From Defluviicoccus sp. (GTDB lineage: Bacteria; Pseudomonadota; Alphaproteobacteria; Rhodospirillales; Defluviicoccaceae), in assembly GCA_029624735.1 (NCBI GenBank), contig JARSSM010000016.1:193993-257992 (forward strand): a DNA stretch of 64,000 bases. The letters run 5' to 3'. Positions 27,478-36,905 of this stretch are shown in pieces. The translations under genes and the position numbers were made by a program. The notes under the pieces were generated by a model. The model did no database searches. It was given only the letters and a program-made list of their open reading frames with translations, and was not told where the DNA came from. The first letter of the stretch is position 1. Each line of letters starts with the position of its first letter.

Positions 27478-28458
27478 ATGCGCGCGCTCGTCTGCAAGGA
27501 GTTGTCAGGAATCGACGGCCTCGCGGTCGAAGAGATCCCGGTGCCGGAACCGGCGGCGGGCGAGGTTCGCATCCGGGTGCGCGCCGCTGGCGTCAACTTT
27601 GCCGACACCCTGATTGTCGCCGGCAACTACCAGGTTCGTCCTCCGCTGCCCTTCTCGCCCGGGTTCGAGGTCGCGGGCGTGGTCGATGCGGTCGGTCCCG
27701 GGGTTGCCGAATTCAGGGGCGGCGAACGGGTGATGGCGGTTGCCGACTGGGGCGGCTTCGCGCAAGCCGTCGTCGTCCCGCAAGGCCAGGTATTCCGCCT
27801 GCCGGATGGGGTGGATGATGTCGTCGCGGCGGGCTTTCCGGTCGCCTATGGCACGTCGCATTTCGGGCTCAGGTTCAAGGCGGCGCTCAAGCCCGGTGAG
27901 AGTCTGCTCGTTCTCGGCGCTGCTGGCGGTGTGGGTCTGACTGCTGTCGAAACCGGCAAGCTCTTGGGGGCGCGGGTCATCGCGGCCGCGACGGGCGAGG
28001 CGAAGATGGCGATCGCGCGCGAAGCCGGCGCCGATGAGACGGTGGACGCGCGCGCACCGGACTTCCGCGATACGATCAAGGCGCTGACCGGGGGGCGCGG
28101 CGCGGACGTCGTCTACGATCCGGTCGGCGGCCAAGCGTTCGAGCAGGCGTTGCGCTGTACGGCACTGGGTGGCCGCATCTTGATCGTCGGCTTCGCTTCG
28201 GGAGAGGTCCCGCAGATCCCGGCCAATCTGCTTCTCGTCAAGAATATCAGCGTCATTGGCTACTACTGGGGCGCCCATCGAACGCTGGCACCCGAAGCGC
28301 TGGCCGCTTCCTTCCGTGAGCTCCTGGGCTGGCTGGCGCAGGGCCAGCTGAAGCCGCACGTCTCAAAGACCTTCCCGCTTGCGGAAGGGGTTGCCGCGCT
28401 CAAGGACCTGCGCGCCCGCAAGACGACGGGCAAAGTGGTGCTCACGATCGGCGACTGA
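27478..28458 (+). CDS. NADPH:quinone oxidoreductase family protein
   Basis: A 326-residue zinc-independent medium-chain dehydrogenase. It has the N-terminal GroES-like domain (RVRAAGVNFADTLI), the nucleotide-binding motif GAAGGVGLTAVE (about residues 142-153), and GADVVYDPVGG. It reduces quinones or activated alkenes with NADPH. It has a strong GGGAGGTGA Shine-Dalgarno at 27466-27474. It converges on the MFS gene. Confidence 0.88.
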   Translation: MRALVCKELSGIDGLAVEEIPVPEPAAGEVRIRVRAAGVNFADTLIVAGNYQVRPPLPFSPGFEVAGVVDAVGPGVAEFRGGERVMAVADWGGFAQAVVVPQGQVFRLPDGVDDVVAAGFPVAYGTSHFGLRFKAALKPGESLLVLGAAGGVGLTAVETGKLLGARVIAAATGEAKMAIAREAGADETVDARAPDFRDTIKALTGGRGADVVYDPVGGQAFEQALRCTALGGRILIVGFASGEVPQIPANLLLVKNISVIGYYWGAHRTLAPEALAASFRELLGWLAQGQLKPHVSKTFPLAEGVAALKDLRARKTTGKVVLTIGD

Positions 28459-28494
28459 GCGGGCGGCATCGCTGCCGGCTGCGCTGTGGCGGCC

Positions 28495-29757
28495 TCAGCT
28501 CAGCGCCGGCCGCAGCGCCTGCTCGCGAATGGGTAGGTGCAGGACGGCGGCTGCAACGCCCAACACGATCGAGGCCAGCCAGATGGCATCGTAGGACCCG
28601 GTCCACGTGTAGACCACACCGCCCAGCCACACGCCCAGGAAGCTGCCGACCTGGTGGCTGAAGAAGACCAGCCCGAACAGGGTCGAAAGGTAGCGGACGC
28701 CGAAGATCTGGCCGATCAGGCCGCTCGTCAGCGGCACCGTGCCAAGCCACAACAGACCGATCGCGGCGGCAAAGGCGAGCACGGTCGTCTCGGTTTTCGG
28801 GACCGCGAGAAAGACGGCGATGGTCAGTGCGCGCACGGCGTAAAGGGTGAAAAGGAGGCGCTTCTTCGAGTAATGGCCGCCCAACAGGCCGCAGCCCCAG
28901 GTCCCGATGATGTTGAAGAAGCCGATCAGCGCCAGCGCCATCGCTGCCAGGGCAGGCGTCAGCCCAAGGTCTGACAGGTAGGACGGCAGGTGGACCGCGA
29001 TGAACACCACCTGGAAGCCGCAGACGAAGAAGCCGGCGTTCAGGTACCAGAAACCGCGATGGCGGCTGGCTTCCCGCAGCGCCGCCTGCAGCCCTCCCTC
29101 CGCAAGCGGGGATGACGCCTGCATCGGTTCCGTATTTGCGCCGGCAGCACTGGCGCGAACGAGAAGGAGGGCGAGCGGCGCCATTGCCGCCGCGAACCCG
29201 GCCATCACGAGAAAGGCTTGCGACCAGCCCAGCGCCGCGATCATCGCTTGGCCGACTGGGGCCATGGCGAACTGGCCGAACGACCCGCCGGCGCTCGCGA
29301 GGCCAAAGGCGGCGCTGCGGCGCTGCGGCGGCACCGCGCGACCGATCGCGCCCAACACGACGGCAAAACTGACGCTGCTCAGCCCCAAGCCAACCAGCAG
29401 GCCGGCCCCGGTCTGGAACATCGCATACGTTCCCGCAGATGCCATCAGCACCAGCCCGCCGGTGTAGGCGAAAGTGCCGGCGAGGAGGACCTTAAGCGCG
29501 CCAAAGCGGTCGGCAAGCGCGCCGGCGAACGGCTGCGCCGCCCCCCACAGGATGTTCTGCACCGCCATCGCGAGGCCGAACTGCTCGCGGCCGATGTCGA
29601 GGGCCAGACAAACCGGGCCCATGAACAGCCCGAAGGTCTGGCGGATGCCCATCGCCAGTGTGAGGATGAGGGCGCCGCTTGCGAGCGCCAGGAGTGCGCT
29701 CGTGCTAAGCCGGGACGCGGTGAGGCGGGCGGCTGTGGTGGCTGGCGGGGGAGTCAT
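28495..29757 (-). CDS. major facilitator superfamily transporter
   Basis: A 420-residue membrane protein with about 12 hydrophobic helices. The region ALADRFGALKVLLAG (between helices 2 and 3) is the MFS loop motif. Substrate is not deducible; the overall pattern resembles monocarboxylate or small-anion carriers. Start ATG 29757 overlaps the stop of the upstream phosphatase gene (ATGA), suggesting co-transcription. Confidence 0.82.
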   Translation of the reverse strand: MTPPPATTAARLTASRLSTSALLALASGALILTLAMGIRQTFGLFMGPVCLALDIGREQFGLAMAVQNILWGAAQPFAGALADRFGALKVLLAGTFAYTGGLVLMASAGTYAMFQTGAGLLVGLGLSSVSFAVVLGAIGRAVPPQRRSAAFGLASAGGSFGQFAMAPVGQAMIAALGWSQAFLVMAGFAAAMAPLALLLVRASAAGANTEPMQASSPLAEGGLQAALREASRHRGFWYLNAGFFVCGFQVVFIAVHLPSYLSDLGLTPALAAMALALIGFFNIIGTWGCGLLGGHYSKKRLLFTLYAVRALTIAVFLAVPKTETTVLAFAAAIGLLWLGTVPLTSGLIGQIFGVRYLSTLFGLVFFSHQVGSFLGVWLGGVVYTWTGSYDAIWLASIVLGVAAAVLHLPIREQALRPALS

Positions 29758-30515
29758 GTGTGCAGGAAGCGCAGTTGGGTGTCCTCCAAGACGGCGCAGG
29801 TCAGGCGGCCACTATAGAAGGCGCCGGTATCGATGCCGATACGGTTGCGGGCAACGACCGGTTCCGGCGTGATCGTGTGGCCGTGCACGATCCGGCGGCC
29901 GAAATCGGCCTCGGAGTGGAGGAAGGGGCCGCGGATCCAGAGCAGGTCCTGCGGCTCCTGACGGTCGAGTGGGCGGCCTGGCCGGACGCCGGCATGGACG
30001 AACAGATAGTCGCCTTCCTCATGCGAGAAGGAGAGGCTGTCGAGGAAGCCGCGGTGCGTCGACGGCACGGCCTCAATCAGACAGGTGCGTAGATGCTCGA
30101 GGTCGCGCTCGCTGGTGAGTGAACGTCCGGAAACGCCGTAGCTCCACAGCGTTGCGGTGCCGCCGTTGAAGAGCCACACCGGGTCGGGCGGTCCGTTGAG
30201 GAAGTCGAGCATCATTCGCTCATGGTTGCCCATCAGGTACACCCGCTCGAAACCCGCGAGCGGTTCGTTCAGCAGCATGTCGACCACTTCGAGCGAACCA
30301 GGGCCGCGATCGACATAATCGCCGAGATAGATGACGACCGGCCGGCAATCGGGCGCAAGGTTTGCCCGATCGTCGACGATCCGCCGATGCAACTCGCGCA
30401 GCAAATCGTCGCGGCCGTGAATGTCGCCAATCGCGTAAATCCGCCGCCCGGGCGGGACGCGGGCACTCCATCCACGGGGGGGTAAACCGGTCAACTCGAA
30501 CATAGGCGAGAGCAT
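29754..30515 (-). CDS. PPP-family serine/threonine phosphatase
   Basis: A 253-residue protein with all four PPP-family motifs: GDIHGRDD (about residues 29-36), GDYVDRG (about 66-72), GNHE (about 97-100), and a later HGHT-type HGHTITPE. These bind two metal ions. Members include the protein phosphatases PrpE/PphA and ApaH-like enzymes. The true start could be ATG 30515 or 30503; the TTG at 30539 is unlikely. The stop overlaps the start of the MFS gene. Confidence 0.83.
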   Translation of the reverse strand: MLSPMFELTGLPPRGWSARVPPGRRIYAIGDIHGRDDLLRELHRRIVDDRANLAPDCRPVVIYLGDYVDRGPGSLEVVDMLLNEPLAGFERVYLMGNHERMMLDFLNGPPDPVWLFNGGTATLWSYGVSGRSLTSERDLEHLRTCLIEAVPSTHRGFLDSLSFSHEEGDYLFVHAGVRPGRPLDRQEPQDLLWIRGPFLHSEADFGRRIVHGHTITPEPVVARNRIGIDTGAFYSGRLTCAVLEDTQLRFLHT

Positions 30516-30660
30516 GGGTCTGGTGGCAGCTGAGCGCAAGGCCGGGACCGGCGCGCCCCAGCTTGGCCGCCTTATCGCATCCGTAAACTTATGGCGCGCC
30601 TGGGAAAACGAAAGGGAAACTTAACGCCGGTGATGGAAAATTGTCCGCATCTTTCCCTGC

Positions 30661-31887
30661 TTGCCGCTGCTGATCGGGACCCGGGTGTTCAGCCAAGATG
30701 CCGTAGCCGGCTCAAAGTATGCGCTTCGTGAGCGACGCGAGCAGAGCCTGCGCGCGTACCTCGCGGTTGATACTTTCTCCCGCGGCGCCAGCTTCGCGGT
30801 CGTTGTCCACCTGTCGCGGGTCCCAATCATCAGCAGACAACCGAGTCTGCGGCGCTTTGCCATTGGTCTCCTGAACGGCATCAGCGTGCGCCGGGATGCG
30901 CGGCTGTTCACGCTCGCGCGTGGCGACGTCGCGCTGGTCTGCCCGGAGATGCCGGTCGATGAGGTCGATACCGTCCTGAAGCGCATCGGCGACATGTTCG
31001 GCATCGGTCGCGCAGCGTTGACCGGCGACGGGCGGGAGGCACTGTTCAGCTGGTTCGATCTCTCGCGGCCACAGGATGTTTCCGCGCTTGAGCAATGCGC
31101 GAGCGAAGCCGAGGCGGCCGTGGAGGAGGGCAATGCCGCCGCGCGCAGGCCGATCAGCGCGCGCGATGTCTCGATTATTGCCAAGACGCTGGAGACGCAG
31201 CCGGTCGCTCCCTTCATCCAGAGCCAACGGGCGGTGGCGCTCGCCGGTGCACAGGTTGGAACGCTCTTCTGCGAGACCTTCCTTTCGATCGGGGAGCTGC
31301 AGCGGGTTGTTGCGCCCGACATCGACCTGTTCGCAAAGCCGGCGCTGTTCCATTTCATCAGCCGCATCCTCGATCGCTGCATGTTGCGCTCGCTCGCCGA
31401 TAGCGGGCCGCAGTCGCTCAAGCCGATCAGCCTTAACCTCAACATCGGTACGCTGTTCACGCCGGAGTTCCGTCGTTTCGATCAGGTTTGGCACGGCGCT
31501 GCGCGGCCCGTGATCGAAATTCAGGTTGTCGACGCATTAACGGATACTGAGAGCTTCGCGATCGCGCGAGACGATCTCAAGGCACGCGGCTACCCGGTTC
31601 TGCTCGACGGTCTGACGCCGCTGCATCTCGCCGCGATCGACGTCGGCGGCTTACAGACCGACCTGATCAAGGTTGCCTGGTCGCGCCCGCAGATCGAAGC
31701 CCTGCGCCTGCGTGATCCGGACCTCTTGCGGCGGTGCATCGAAAAGGTGGGACGGGATCGGATTGTGCTCGGGCGGGTCGAAACAGAAGAGGCAATAGCA
31801 ACCGCGGTAGGGTTCGGCGTAACGCGCTTCCAGGGCTACTACATCGATCGCCTCATGCAAGCGATCGCAGCGAAGCGGCGGTCTTGA
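30661..31887 (+). CDS. degenerate GGDEF-EAL-like protein A
   Basis: About 408 residues; the start (TTG 30661, next GTG 30685) is uncertain. The N-terminal half includes LFTLARGDVALVCPEM, resembling the GGDEF core without its signature. The C-terminal half follows the EAL fold: ISLNLN (Asn ligand), VIEIQV (Glu), VLLDGL (Asp, but no DDFG), DLIKVAW (Lys), RVETEE, and FQGYYI (Gln). The EAL signature itself is replaced by CETFLS. It likely cannot hydrolyse c-di-GMP normally and may bind it or have a structural role. 16 bases before its paralogue. Confidence 0.62.
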   Translation: MPLLIGTRVFSQDAVAGSKYALRERREQSLRAYLAVDTFSRGASFAVVVHLSRVPIISRQPSLRRFAIGLLNGISVRRDARLFTLARGDVALVCPEMPVDEVDTVLKRIGDMFGIGRAALTGDGREALFSWFDLSRPQDVSALEQCASEAEAAVEEGNAAARRPISARDVSIIAKTLETQPVAPFIQSQRAVALAGAQVGTLFCETFLSIGELQRVVAPDIDLFAKPALFHFISRILDRCMLRSLADSGPQSLKPISLNLNIGTLFTPEFRRFDQVWHGAARPVIEIQVVDALTDTESFAIARDDLKARGYPVLLDGLTPLHLAAIDVGGLQTDLIKVAWSRPQIEALRLRDPDLLRRCIEKVGRDRIVLGRVETEEAIATAVGFGVTRFQGYYIDRLMQAIAAKRRS

Positions 31888-31903
31888 CCACCCGGAGGTG
31901 AAC

Positions 31904-33175
31904 GTGCCAGCCAGTTCGGTGGTCGATACGCGGTCCAAGGGTGCGGACGCCCTGCTTGGGGAGTATTTGCGCCGGCTGGAATCGCGCAAGGAAGGCCGGC
32001 TTGCTGTGCATGTCATGCTGTCGCGCCTGCGCCCGTTCAATCGGCGCGAGCATCACCTGAACGCGGCCCGGGCGGGTCTTGCCCAGCTGGCCGACGAGCG
32101 CCGGGGACAGTTGTTCGTCCTCGCCAATGCGGATCTGTTCTTCTTCTTCAGCAAGGATGTTGAGGGACTGGTCCGCACGGAGATCATGCGGGTGCGCTTC
32201 TTGTTCACCGAGGATCCGATCGTCGCCAAGGCCTCGGATACGGACGGGTTCATCACCTGGTATGCCGTCGATCGTCAGTATGATGCGCTGGTCCGGGCGG
32301 CGCGCGGGGCTTCGGACAGCAATGCCGCTGCACGCGGCGTGGTTGGCCGTGATGGCGCCAGGGCCGATCTCAAGGCACGGCAAAAGGCCAGTTCCGCGTT
32401 GACGCCGGAATTGCTTGATCGCATCGAAGCCGGGCTCGTGCAGGCAGACCTGTCGAGCCTCCTTCGCCGGCACGCGGTCTGCTCCGTTCCCAACGAGACC
32501 GCGCCGGAGCCGAAGTTCGTCGAGTGGACGGTCTGCATCAGCGACCTCGCCCAGACGATGCTGCCTCACTTTGACTTCGCCTCCGATCCGCTGTTGTTCC
32601 AGCATCTCACCGAGAGCCTGGACCGGCGCATGCTGGCGCTGTTGGCGAAGCCGGGCGGGCCGCTCGATGGCGGCGACATCAGCGTCAACCTCAACGTTGC
32701 AACATTGCTCTCCGAGCATTTCTTCACCTTCGACGAAAAACTGTTCACGGCCCGGCGCGGCTGCATCGTCATCGAACTCAAGCTTGCGGACATCGCGCAA
32801 GACCCGGAGAGCTATGAGTTCGCCCGCAAACTGGCCCAGGCAAAGGGTTACCGGTTGTGCCTTGACGGACTGACGCTGTGGACGTTCGGCCTCGTTGACC
32901 GCGGCCAGCTCGGCCTCGACTACCTAAAACTGAACTTCGACGCGCTGATGCTGGTGGAAGCCGAAGAGCGGCGGGCGTGGCTTGAGGAGGCGGTCGCGCG
33001 TACGGGTCCGGCGCATCTCATCTTGAGCCGCGTCGAGAACGCCGAGGGCGTGGCCTTCGGGCGTGCCGCTGGCGTGCAACTGTTCCAAGGCCGCCATATT
33101 GAACGGCTGCTGGCGGAGGCACGGCAGCGGCGGCAATATGTGCGGTTGAACCGGCGCGCAAGCGGCGACACATAA
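31904..33175 (+). CDS. degenerate GGDEF-EAL-like protein B
   Basis: 423 residues starting at GTG 31904, which has a perfect GGAGG five bases upstream. It is a paralogue of the preceding gene. The EAL-domain ligand pattern recurs in order: ISVNLN, IVIELK, LCLDGL, DYLKLN, RVENAEG, LFQGRH. The EAL position reads FVEWTV. The N-terminal half has QLFVLANADLFFFF, an altered GGDEF-like strand. Both proteins share the loss of DDFG, suggesting a conserved non-catalytic task rather than decay. Direct repeat of the gene, not a frameshifted copy. Confidence 0.6.
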   Translation: MPASSVVDTRSKGADALLGEYLRRLESRKEGRLAVHVMLSRLRPFNRREHHLNAARAGLAQLADERRGQLFVLANADLFFFFSKDVEGLVRTEIMRVRFLFTEDPIVAKASDTDGFITWYAVDRQYDALVRAARGASDSNAAARGVVGRDGARADLKARQKASSALTPELLDRIEAGLVQADLSSLLRRHAVCSVPNETAPEPKFVEWTVCISDLAQTMLPHFDFASDPLLFQHLTESLDRRMLALLAKPGGPLDGGDISVNLNVATLLSEHFFTFDEKLFTARRGCIVIELKLADIAQDPESYEFARKLAQAKGYRLCLDGLTLWTFGLVDRGQLGLDYLKLNFDALMLVEAEERRAWLEEAVARTGPAHLILSRVENAEGVAFGRAAGVQLFQGRHIERLLAEARQRRQYVRLNRRASGDT

Positions 33176-33267
33176 GCGGAGGTGCGCGCGCGCGGGTTGG
33201 CTCCTGCTGGCACGCGCCGGCGCAACCATGCCATCCTTCGCTCAGCTCACGACAACCGCTTCGTCCG

Positions 33268-34044
33268 ATGCCCCGTCTCACCCCTGTGCAGCCTGCCGAC
33301 GCCATCGTTGCGGACCGCCTCGTCAAGCGCTTCGGTGCGCTCACCGCCGTCGACGGGCTCAGCTTTAGGGTTCGCACCGGCTCGACGACCGGCCTTCTCG
33401 GCGGCAACGGCGCTGGCAAGACGACGACGCTGTCGATGCTGTTGGGCATCGTGCTGCCGAGCTCGGGCAGTGTGCATATCCTCGGCACCGACATGGTCAA
33501 GCGCCGCTATGACGTCCTGCAGCGGATGAACTTCTCGTCCCCTTACGTCGATCTGCCGCGGCGCTTGAGCGTTGCCGAGAACCTGACCGTGTACGGCTGG
33601 CTCTATGGTGTCAGTGATCTCAAGCGCCGGATCCGCCTGCTGGCCGAGGATCTGCAGCTGACAGCGTTCCTCGACCGGCCGACCGGCGATCTTTCGGCCG
33701 GCCAACGCACCCGCGTCGCGCTTGCGAAGGCGCTCCTCAACGATCCGGAGGTGCTGCTGCTGGACGAGCCGACCGCATCGCTTGATCCGGACACCGCCGA
33801 CTGGGTGCGCGGCTACATCGAAGCGTTCCGCGGCCGTGTCAATGCCACCATCCTCATCGCCTCGCACAACATGGCCGAGGTCGAGCGGCTGTGCGACGAG
33901 GTTCTGATGCTGCGCGACGGCCGCATCGTCGATCGCGGCGCGCCGCAGGAGCTGATCGGCCGCTACGGCCGGCGGACGCTCGAGGAAGTCTTTCTCGACG
34001 TCGCCCGCAACCGCCGGGTTGCCGTGCAGGCTGCTGGGAGCTGA
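33268..34044 (+). CDS. ABC transporter ATP-binding protein
   Basis: A 258-residue ATPase with Walker A GGNGAGKTTT (about residues 47-56), the Q-loop region, the signature DLSAGQRTRVALAKALL, Walker B VLLLDEP, and the switch His in ASHNMAEV. It partners with the ABC-2 permease 6 bases downstream. NodI/DrrA-type exporters have this organisation. Substrate unknown, perhaps an envelope polymer or lipid. Confidence 0.9.
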   Translation: MPRLTPVQPADAIVADRLVKRFGALTAVDGLSFRVRTGSTTGLLGGNGAGKTTTLSMLLGIVLPSSGSVHILGTDMVKRRYDVLQRMNFSSPYVDLPRRLSVAENLTVYGWLYGVSDLKRRIRLLAEDLQLTAFLDRPTGDLSAGQRTRVALAKALLNDPEVLLLDEPTASLDPDTADWVRGYIEAFRGRVNATILIASHNMAEVERLCDEVLMLRDGRIVDRGAPQELIGRYGRRTLEEVFLDVARNRRVAVQAAGS

Positions 34045-34050
34045 GGGCCG

Positions 34051-34860
34051 ATGCACGGGTGCGATCTCTTCTCCTTTCGGCGGGTCGGCGCCTTCTTGCT
34101 ACGCCACCTGTACGTGCTCAAGCGATCGTGGCCGCGGCTGCTCGAACTCGCCTACTGGCCGTTCGTGCAGATGATCCTGTGGGGGTTCATCACCACGTTT
34201 CTGGTGCAGAACTCAAACTGGGTGGCGCAGGCATCGGGCGTGCTGATCAGCGCTGTCTTGTTATGGGATGTGCTGTTCCGCGCCAATCTCGGCGTCTCGG
34301 TGACTTTCCTTGAGGAGATGTGGGCCCGCAACCTGGGCCAGCTGTTCGTCAGCCCGTTGCGCGCCTACGAACTGGTGGCGGCGCTGTGGCTGATGAGCTG
34401 CATCCGCACGGTGATCAGCGTGCTGCCGGCGGCCTTCCTGGCGGTGCCGCTATTTGGCGTCTCGGTGTTCGCGCTCGGGCCGGTGCTGGCCGCTCTGTTC
34501 GCCAACCTGCTGCTGTTCGGTTGCAGCGTCGGCCTCGCCATCGCCGCGCTCGTGCTCCGGTTCGGGCTCGGCGCCGAGAGCCTGGCCTGGGTCGCGGTGT
34601 TTGCGCTGGCGCCGTTGAGCGGCGTCTACTATCCGGTCAGCGTGCTGCCGGACTGGCTCATGCCGATCGCACTCGCGCTGCCCTCGGTGCACGTGTTCGA
34701 GGGCATGCGCGCGGTCTTGTTCGAGAATGCGCAGCGCTGGGATCTGGCCGGGCTCGCGTTCGCCCTCAACCTCGTCTACGGGCTTGCCAGCACGCTGTTC
34801 TTCTTGCGCATGGTGCGGGTCGCGCGCATGCGCGGGCTGTTGCTGCAGCAGGGCGAGTGA
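34051..34860 (+). CDS. ABC-2 type transporter permease
   Basis: A 269-residue integral membrane protein with about six helices and the ABC-2 family C-terminal region PLSGVYYPVSVLPDWLMPIALALPSVHVFEG. Preceded by GAGGG. Together with the preceding ATPase it makes a complete two-gene exporter. No periplasmic partner is visible. Confidence 0.88.
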   Translation: MHGCDLFSFRRVGAFLLRHLYVLKRSWPRLLELAYWPFVQMILWGFITTFLVQNSNWVAQASGVLISAVLLWDVLFRANLGVSVTFLEEMWARNLGQLFVSPLRAYELVAALWLMSCIRTVISVLPAAFLAVPLFGVSVFALGPVLAALFANLLLFGCSVGLAIAALVLRFGLGAESLAWVAVFALAPLSGVYYPVSVLPDWLMPIALALPSVHVFEGMRAVLFENAQRWDLAGLAFALNLVYGLASTLFFLRMVRVARMRGLLLQQGE

Positions 34861-34889
34861 CGCGCGCGGCGGGCGCGTGCTCGCGATGG

Positions 34890-35783
34890 TTAGCCGTCCG
34901 GGCGATCAAGGACTTCGATCTGCTCGGGATGATCGGCCTCGATGGTGGGGCCGTTGTAGCTGTCGAGCCAGCCGCGCGCGCGCACGGTCCGCCCTTCAAG
35001 CGCGAGGAGATCGAGGCCCGCCTGCTCAAAGAGTTTCAGGTCGCGGGCGGCGATGGTGATGGTGAAGTCCGTTCGCCAATCGGCGCCGAAATTCAGGTAC
35101 ACGTGGTTCTTGACCCGTGCCGCCTTGCGAACGGTGCCTTGGACGAGCTGGAAGGTGCCGATGTCGGCGGCGTCGATCGCATCCGCCTTGCGGATGGCGT
35201 AAAAGGGATGGCGCCAGATGCCGCGCCGGGCCGCCCGCGCTTCACGTTCGAGGGCAAACATCTCGCGTGCGCGGCCACGATTGTCGGCGAAGGTGTAGAC
35301 GCGCGCGAAGCCGGTCCGCAGCATCTCGCCCTGCAGCCACAGGCCGTCGCTGCGCTCAAGATGCGCCAGCAGGCGGCGGTGGCGATCCATGCCCTGGCCG
35401 GTGCGGATCAGGGTGACCTCACGGTTTTGGGCGATGGCGGCGAGCGCTGACCGCGCCTCATCGGCAAGCGGCCAGGTCTTGAAGCCGGGCCGGGACAGAG
35501 GCAGCTTTGGCGCCTGAATGCCGACCAGGCGCACCTCCCGCGCGCCGTCGATGGCGCGCTCAAGGACAACCGTATCGCCGTCGATGACCTCGACCACGCG
35601 CGCGCTCGGGGTGCTGGAAGGCGGCGCGGCTTGGCCGGACCAGGCTGGTGCCAACAGCGCGATCAGGGCCGCGATGCATGCAAACGCGGCCAGTCTGGGC
35701 GGGCCGCTGGCCACAGATCCATGGCGCCGCGCTGGCCACGGCAACGAAAAGACGCTGGATCGCACCCGAGGGCAAAGGAGCAC
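34890..35783 (-). CDS. exported thermonuclease-family protein
   Basis: A 297-residue protein with an N-terminal hydrophobic signal (about residues 30-48) and a staphylococcal-nuclease-like domain: VIDGDTVVLE, EVRLVGIQAPKL and the later RTGFARVYTFADN. The GDT aspartate of the family is present. The C-terminal about 90 residues form an extra domain. Likely a secreted or periplasmic nuclease, but catalytic Arg placement cannot be checked by eye. Confidence 0.75.
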   Translation of the reverse strand: MLLCPRVRSSVFSLPWPARRHGSVASGPPRLAAFACIAALIALLAPAWSGQAAPPSSTPSARVVEVIDGDTVVLERAIDGAREVRLVGIQAPKLPLSRPGFKTWPLADEARSALAAIAQNREVTLIRTGQGMDRHRRLLAHLERSDGLWLQGEMLRTGFARVYTFADNRGRAREMFALEREARAARRGIWRHPFYAIRKADAIDAADIGTFQLVQGTVRKAARVKNHVYLNFGADWRTDFTITIAARDLKLFEQAGLDLLALEGRTVRARGWLDSYNGPTIEADHPEQIEVLDRPDG

Positions 35784-35847
35784 TTGCTTCTATCCGGCTT
35801 TTGCAGCCTTAAATAGCACGATCACGGAGGAAGCCAAACCCGAAGCC

Positions 35848-36828
35848 ATGGACGTCCGCCACCACCGCAGTGATCTGTTCCCGGAGATCGAGCCGTTTGC
35901 CTGCGGCCGGCTGCCGCTCGATGAGCGCCATGTCATACACTGGGAGCAGGCGGGCAACCCGCGCGGCAAGCCGGTGTTGTTCCTGCATGGCGGCCCGGGC
36001 GCGGGCGCTTCGCCGGCGCACCGCCGCTTCTTCGACCCGCGCTTCTACCGCATTGTCATCTTCGACCAGCGCGGCTGCGGCCGCTCGACCCCATACGGCG
36101 ATCTGACCGACAATTCGACGCAGCACCTCGTGGCCGATGTCGAGGCGCTCAGGCGCCATCTCGACATCGAGCGCTGGCTTCTGTTCGGCGGCTCGTGGGG
36201 GGCGACACTCGCGCTTGCCTACGGCATCCGCTGGCCGGCGCATTGCCTGGGCTTCATCCTGCGCGGCTCCTTCCTCGGCACACGGCGGGAGATCGACTGG
36301 TTCCTGCACGGCATGGGGACCTTCTTCCCCGAAGCGGCGCGCGCCTTCTATGGCTTTCTGCCCGAGGCTGAGCACGCAGATCTGTTGACGGCGTATTACC
36401 GCCGGCTGACAGACCCGGATCCGGCGGTCCATCTGCCGGCCGCGGTCGCCTGGTGCCGGTATGAGTCCGCGTGCTCGAACTTGATCCCGCGCGAGGAGAC
36501 GTCTCGTTACGTCGGCGGCGAGATGGACGCAGCCGCCCTGGCGCTGGCCCGCATCGAAGCCCATTACTTTATGCATGATACCTTCCTCGCCGATGGCGAG
36601 CTCTTGGCAAACGTCAGCATTTTGAAGCGCATTCCGGCGATTCTGATTCATGGCCGCTACGACATGGTGTGCCCGATTGCGAGTTCGGATTCACTCGCCC
36701 GCGCGTGGCCGGGCGCGCGCTTCATCGTTGTTCCGGATGCCGGTCACTCGGCGATGGAGCCTGGCATCCGCACCGCGCTGGTGCGCGCGACTGAGTCGAT
36801 GAAGACGCGGTTGGCACGAAGCGAGTAG
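35848..36828 (+). CDS. pip: proline iminopeptidase
   Basis: A 326-residue alpha/beta hydrolase that releases N-terminal proline. Family signature strings are visible: HWEQAGNPRGKPVLFLHGGPGAG, FDQRGCGRSTP, and the nucleophile GGSWGATLAL (Ser about 111). The Asp is in HGRYDMVCP and the His in DAGHSA. ATG 35848 gives the normal family N-terminus; the open frame to the left is the antisense of the nuclease. Confidence 0.92.
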   Translation: MDVRHHRSDLFPEIEPFACGRLPLDERHVIHWEQAGNPRGKPVLFLHGGPGAGASPAHRRFFDPRFYRIVIFDQRGCGRSTPYGDLTDNSTQHLVADVEALRRHLDIERWLLFGGSWGATLALAYGIRWPAHCLGFILRGSFLGTRREIDWFLHGMGTFFPEAARAFYGFLPEAEHADLLTAYYRRLTDPDPAVHLPAAVAWCRYESACSNLIPREETSRYVGGEMDAAALALARIEAHYFMHDTFLADGELLANVSILKRIPAILIHGRYDMVCPIASSDSLARAWPGARFIVVPDAGHSAMEPGIRTALVRATESMKTRLARSE

Positions 36829-36905
36829 ATTGGGCCGCTCTACTGCTGCTGCACCCCGGGGCCGCGCGTAAGGGGGCGGCGTTTAAGGATAGGGTGGAGG
36901 CTGCC

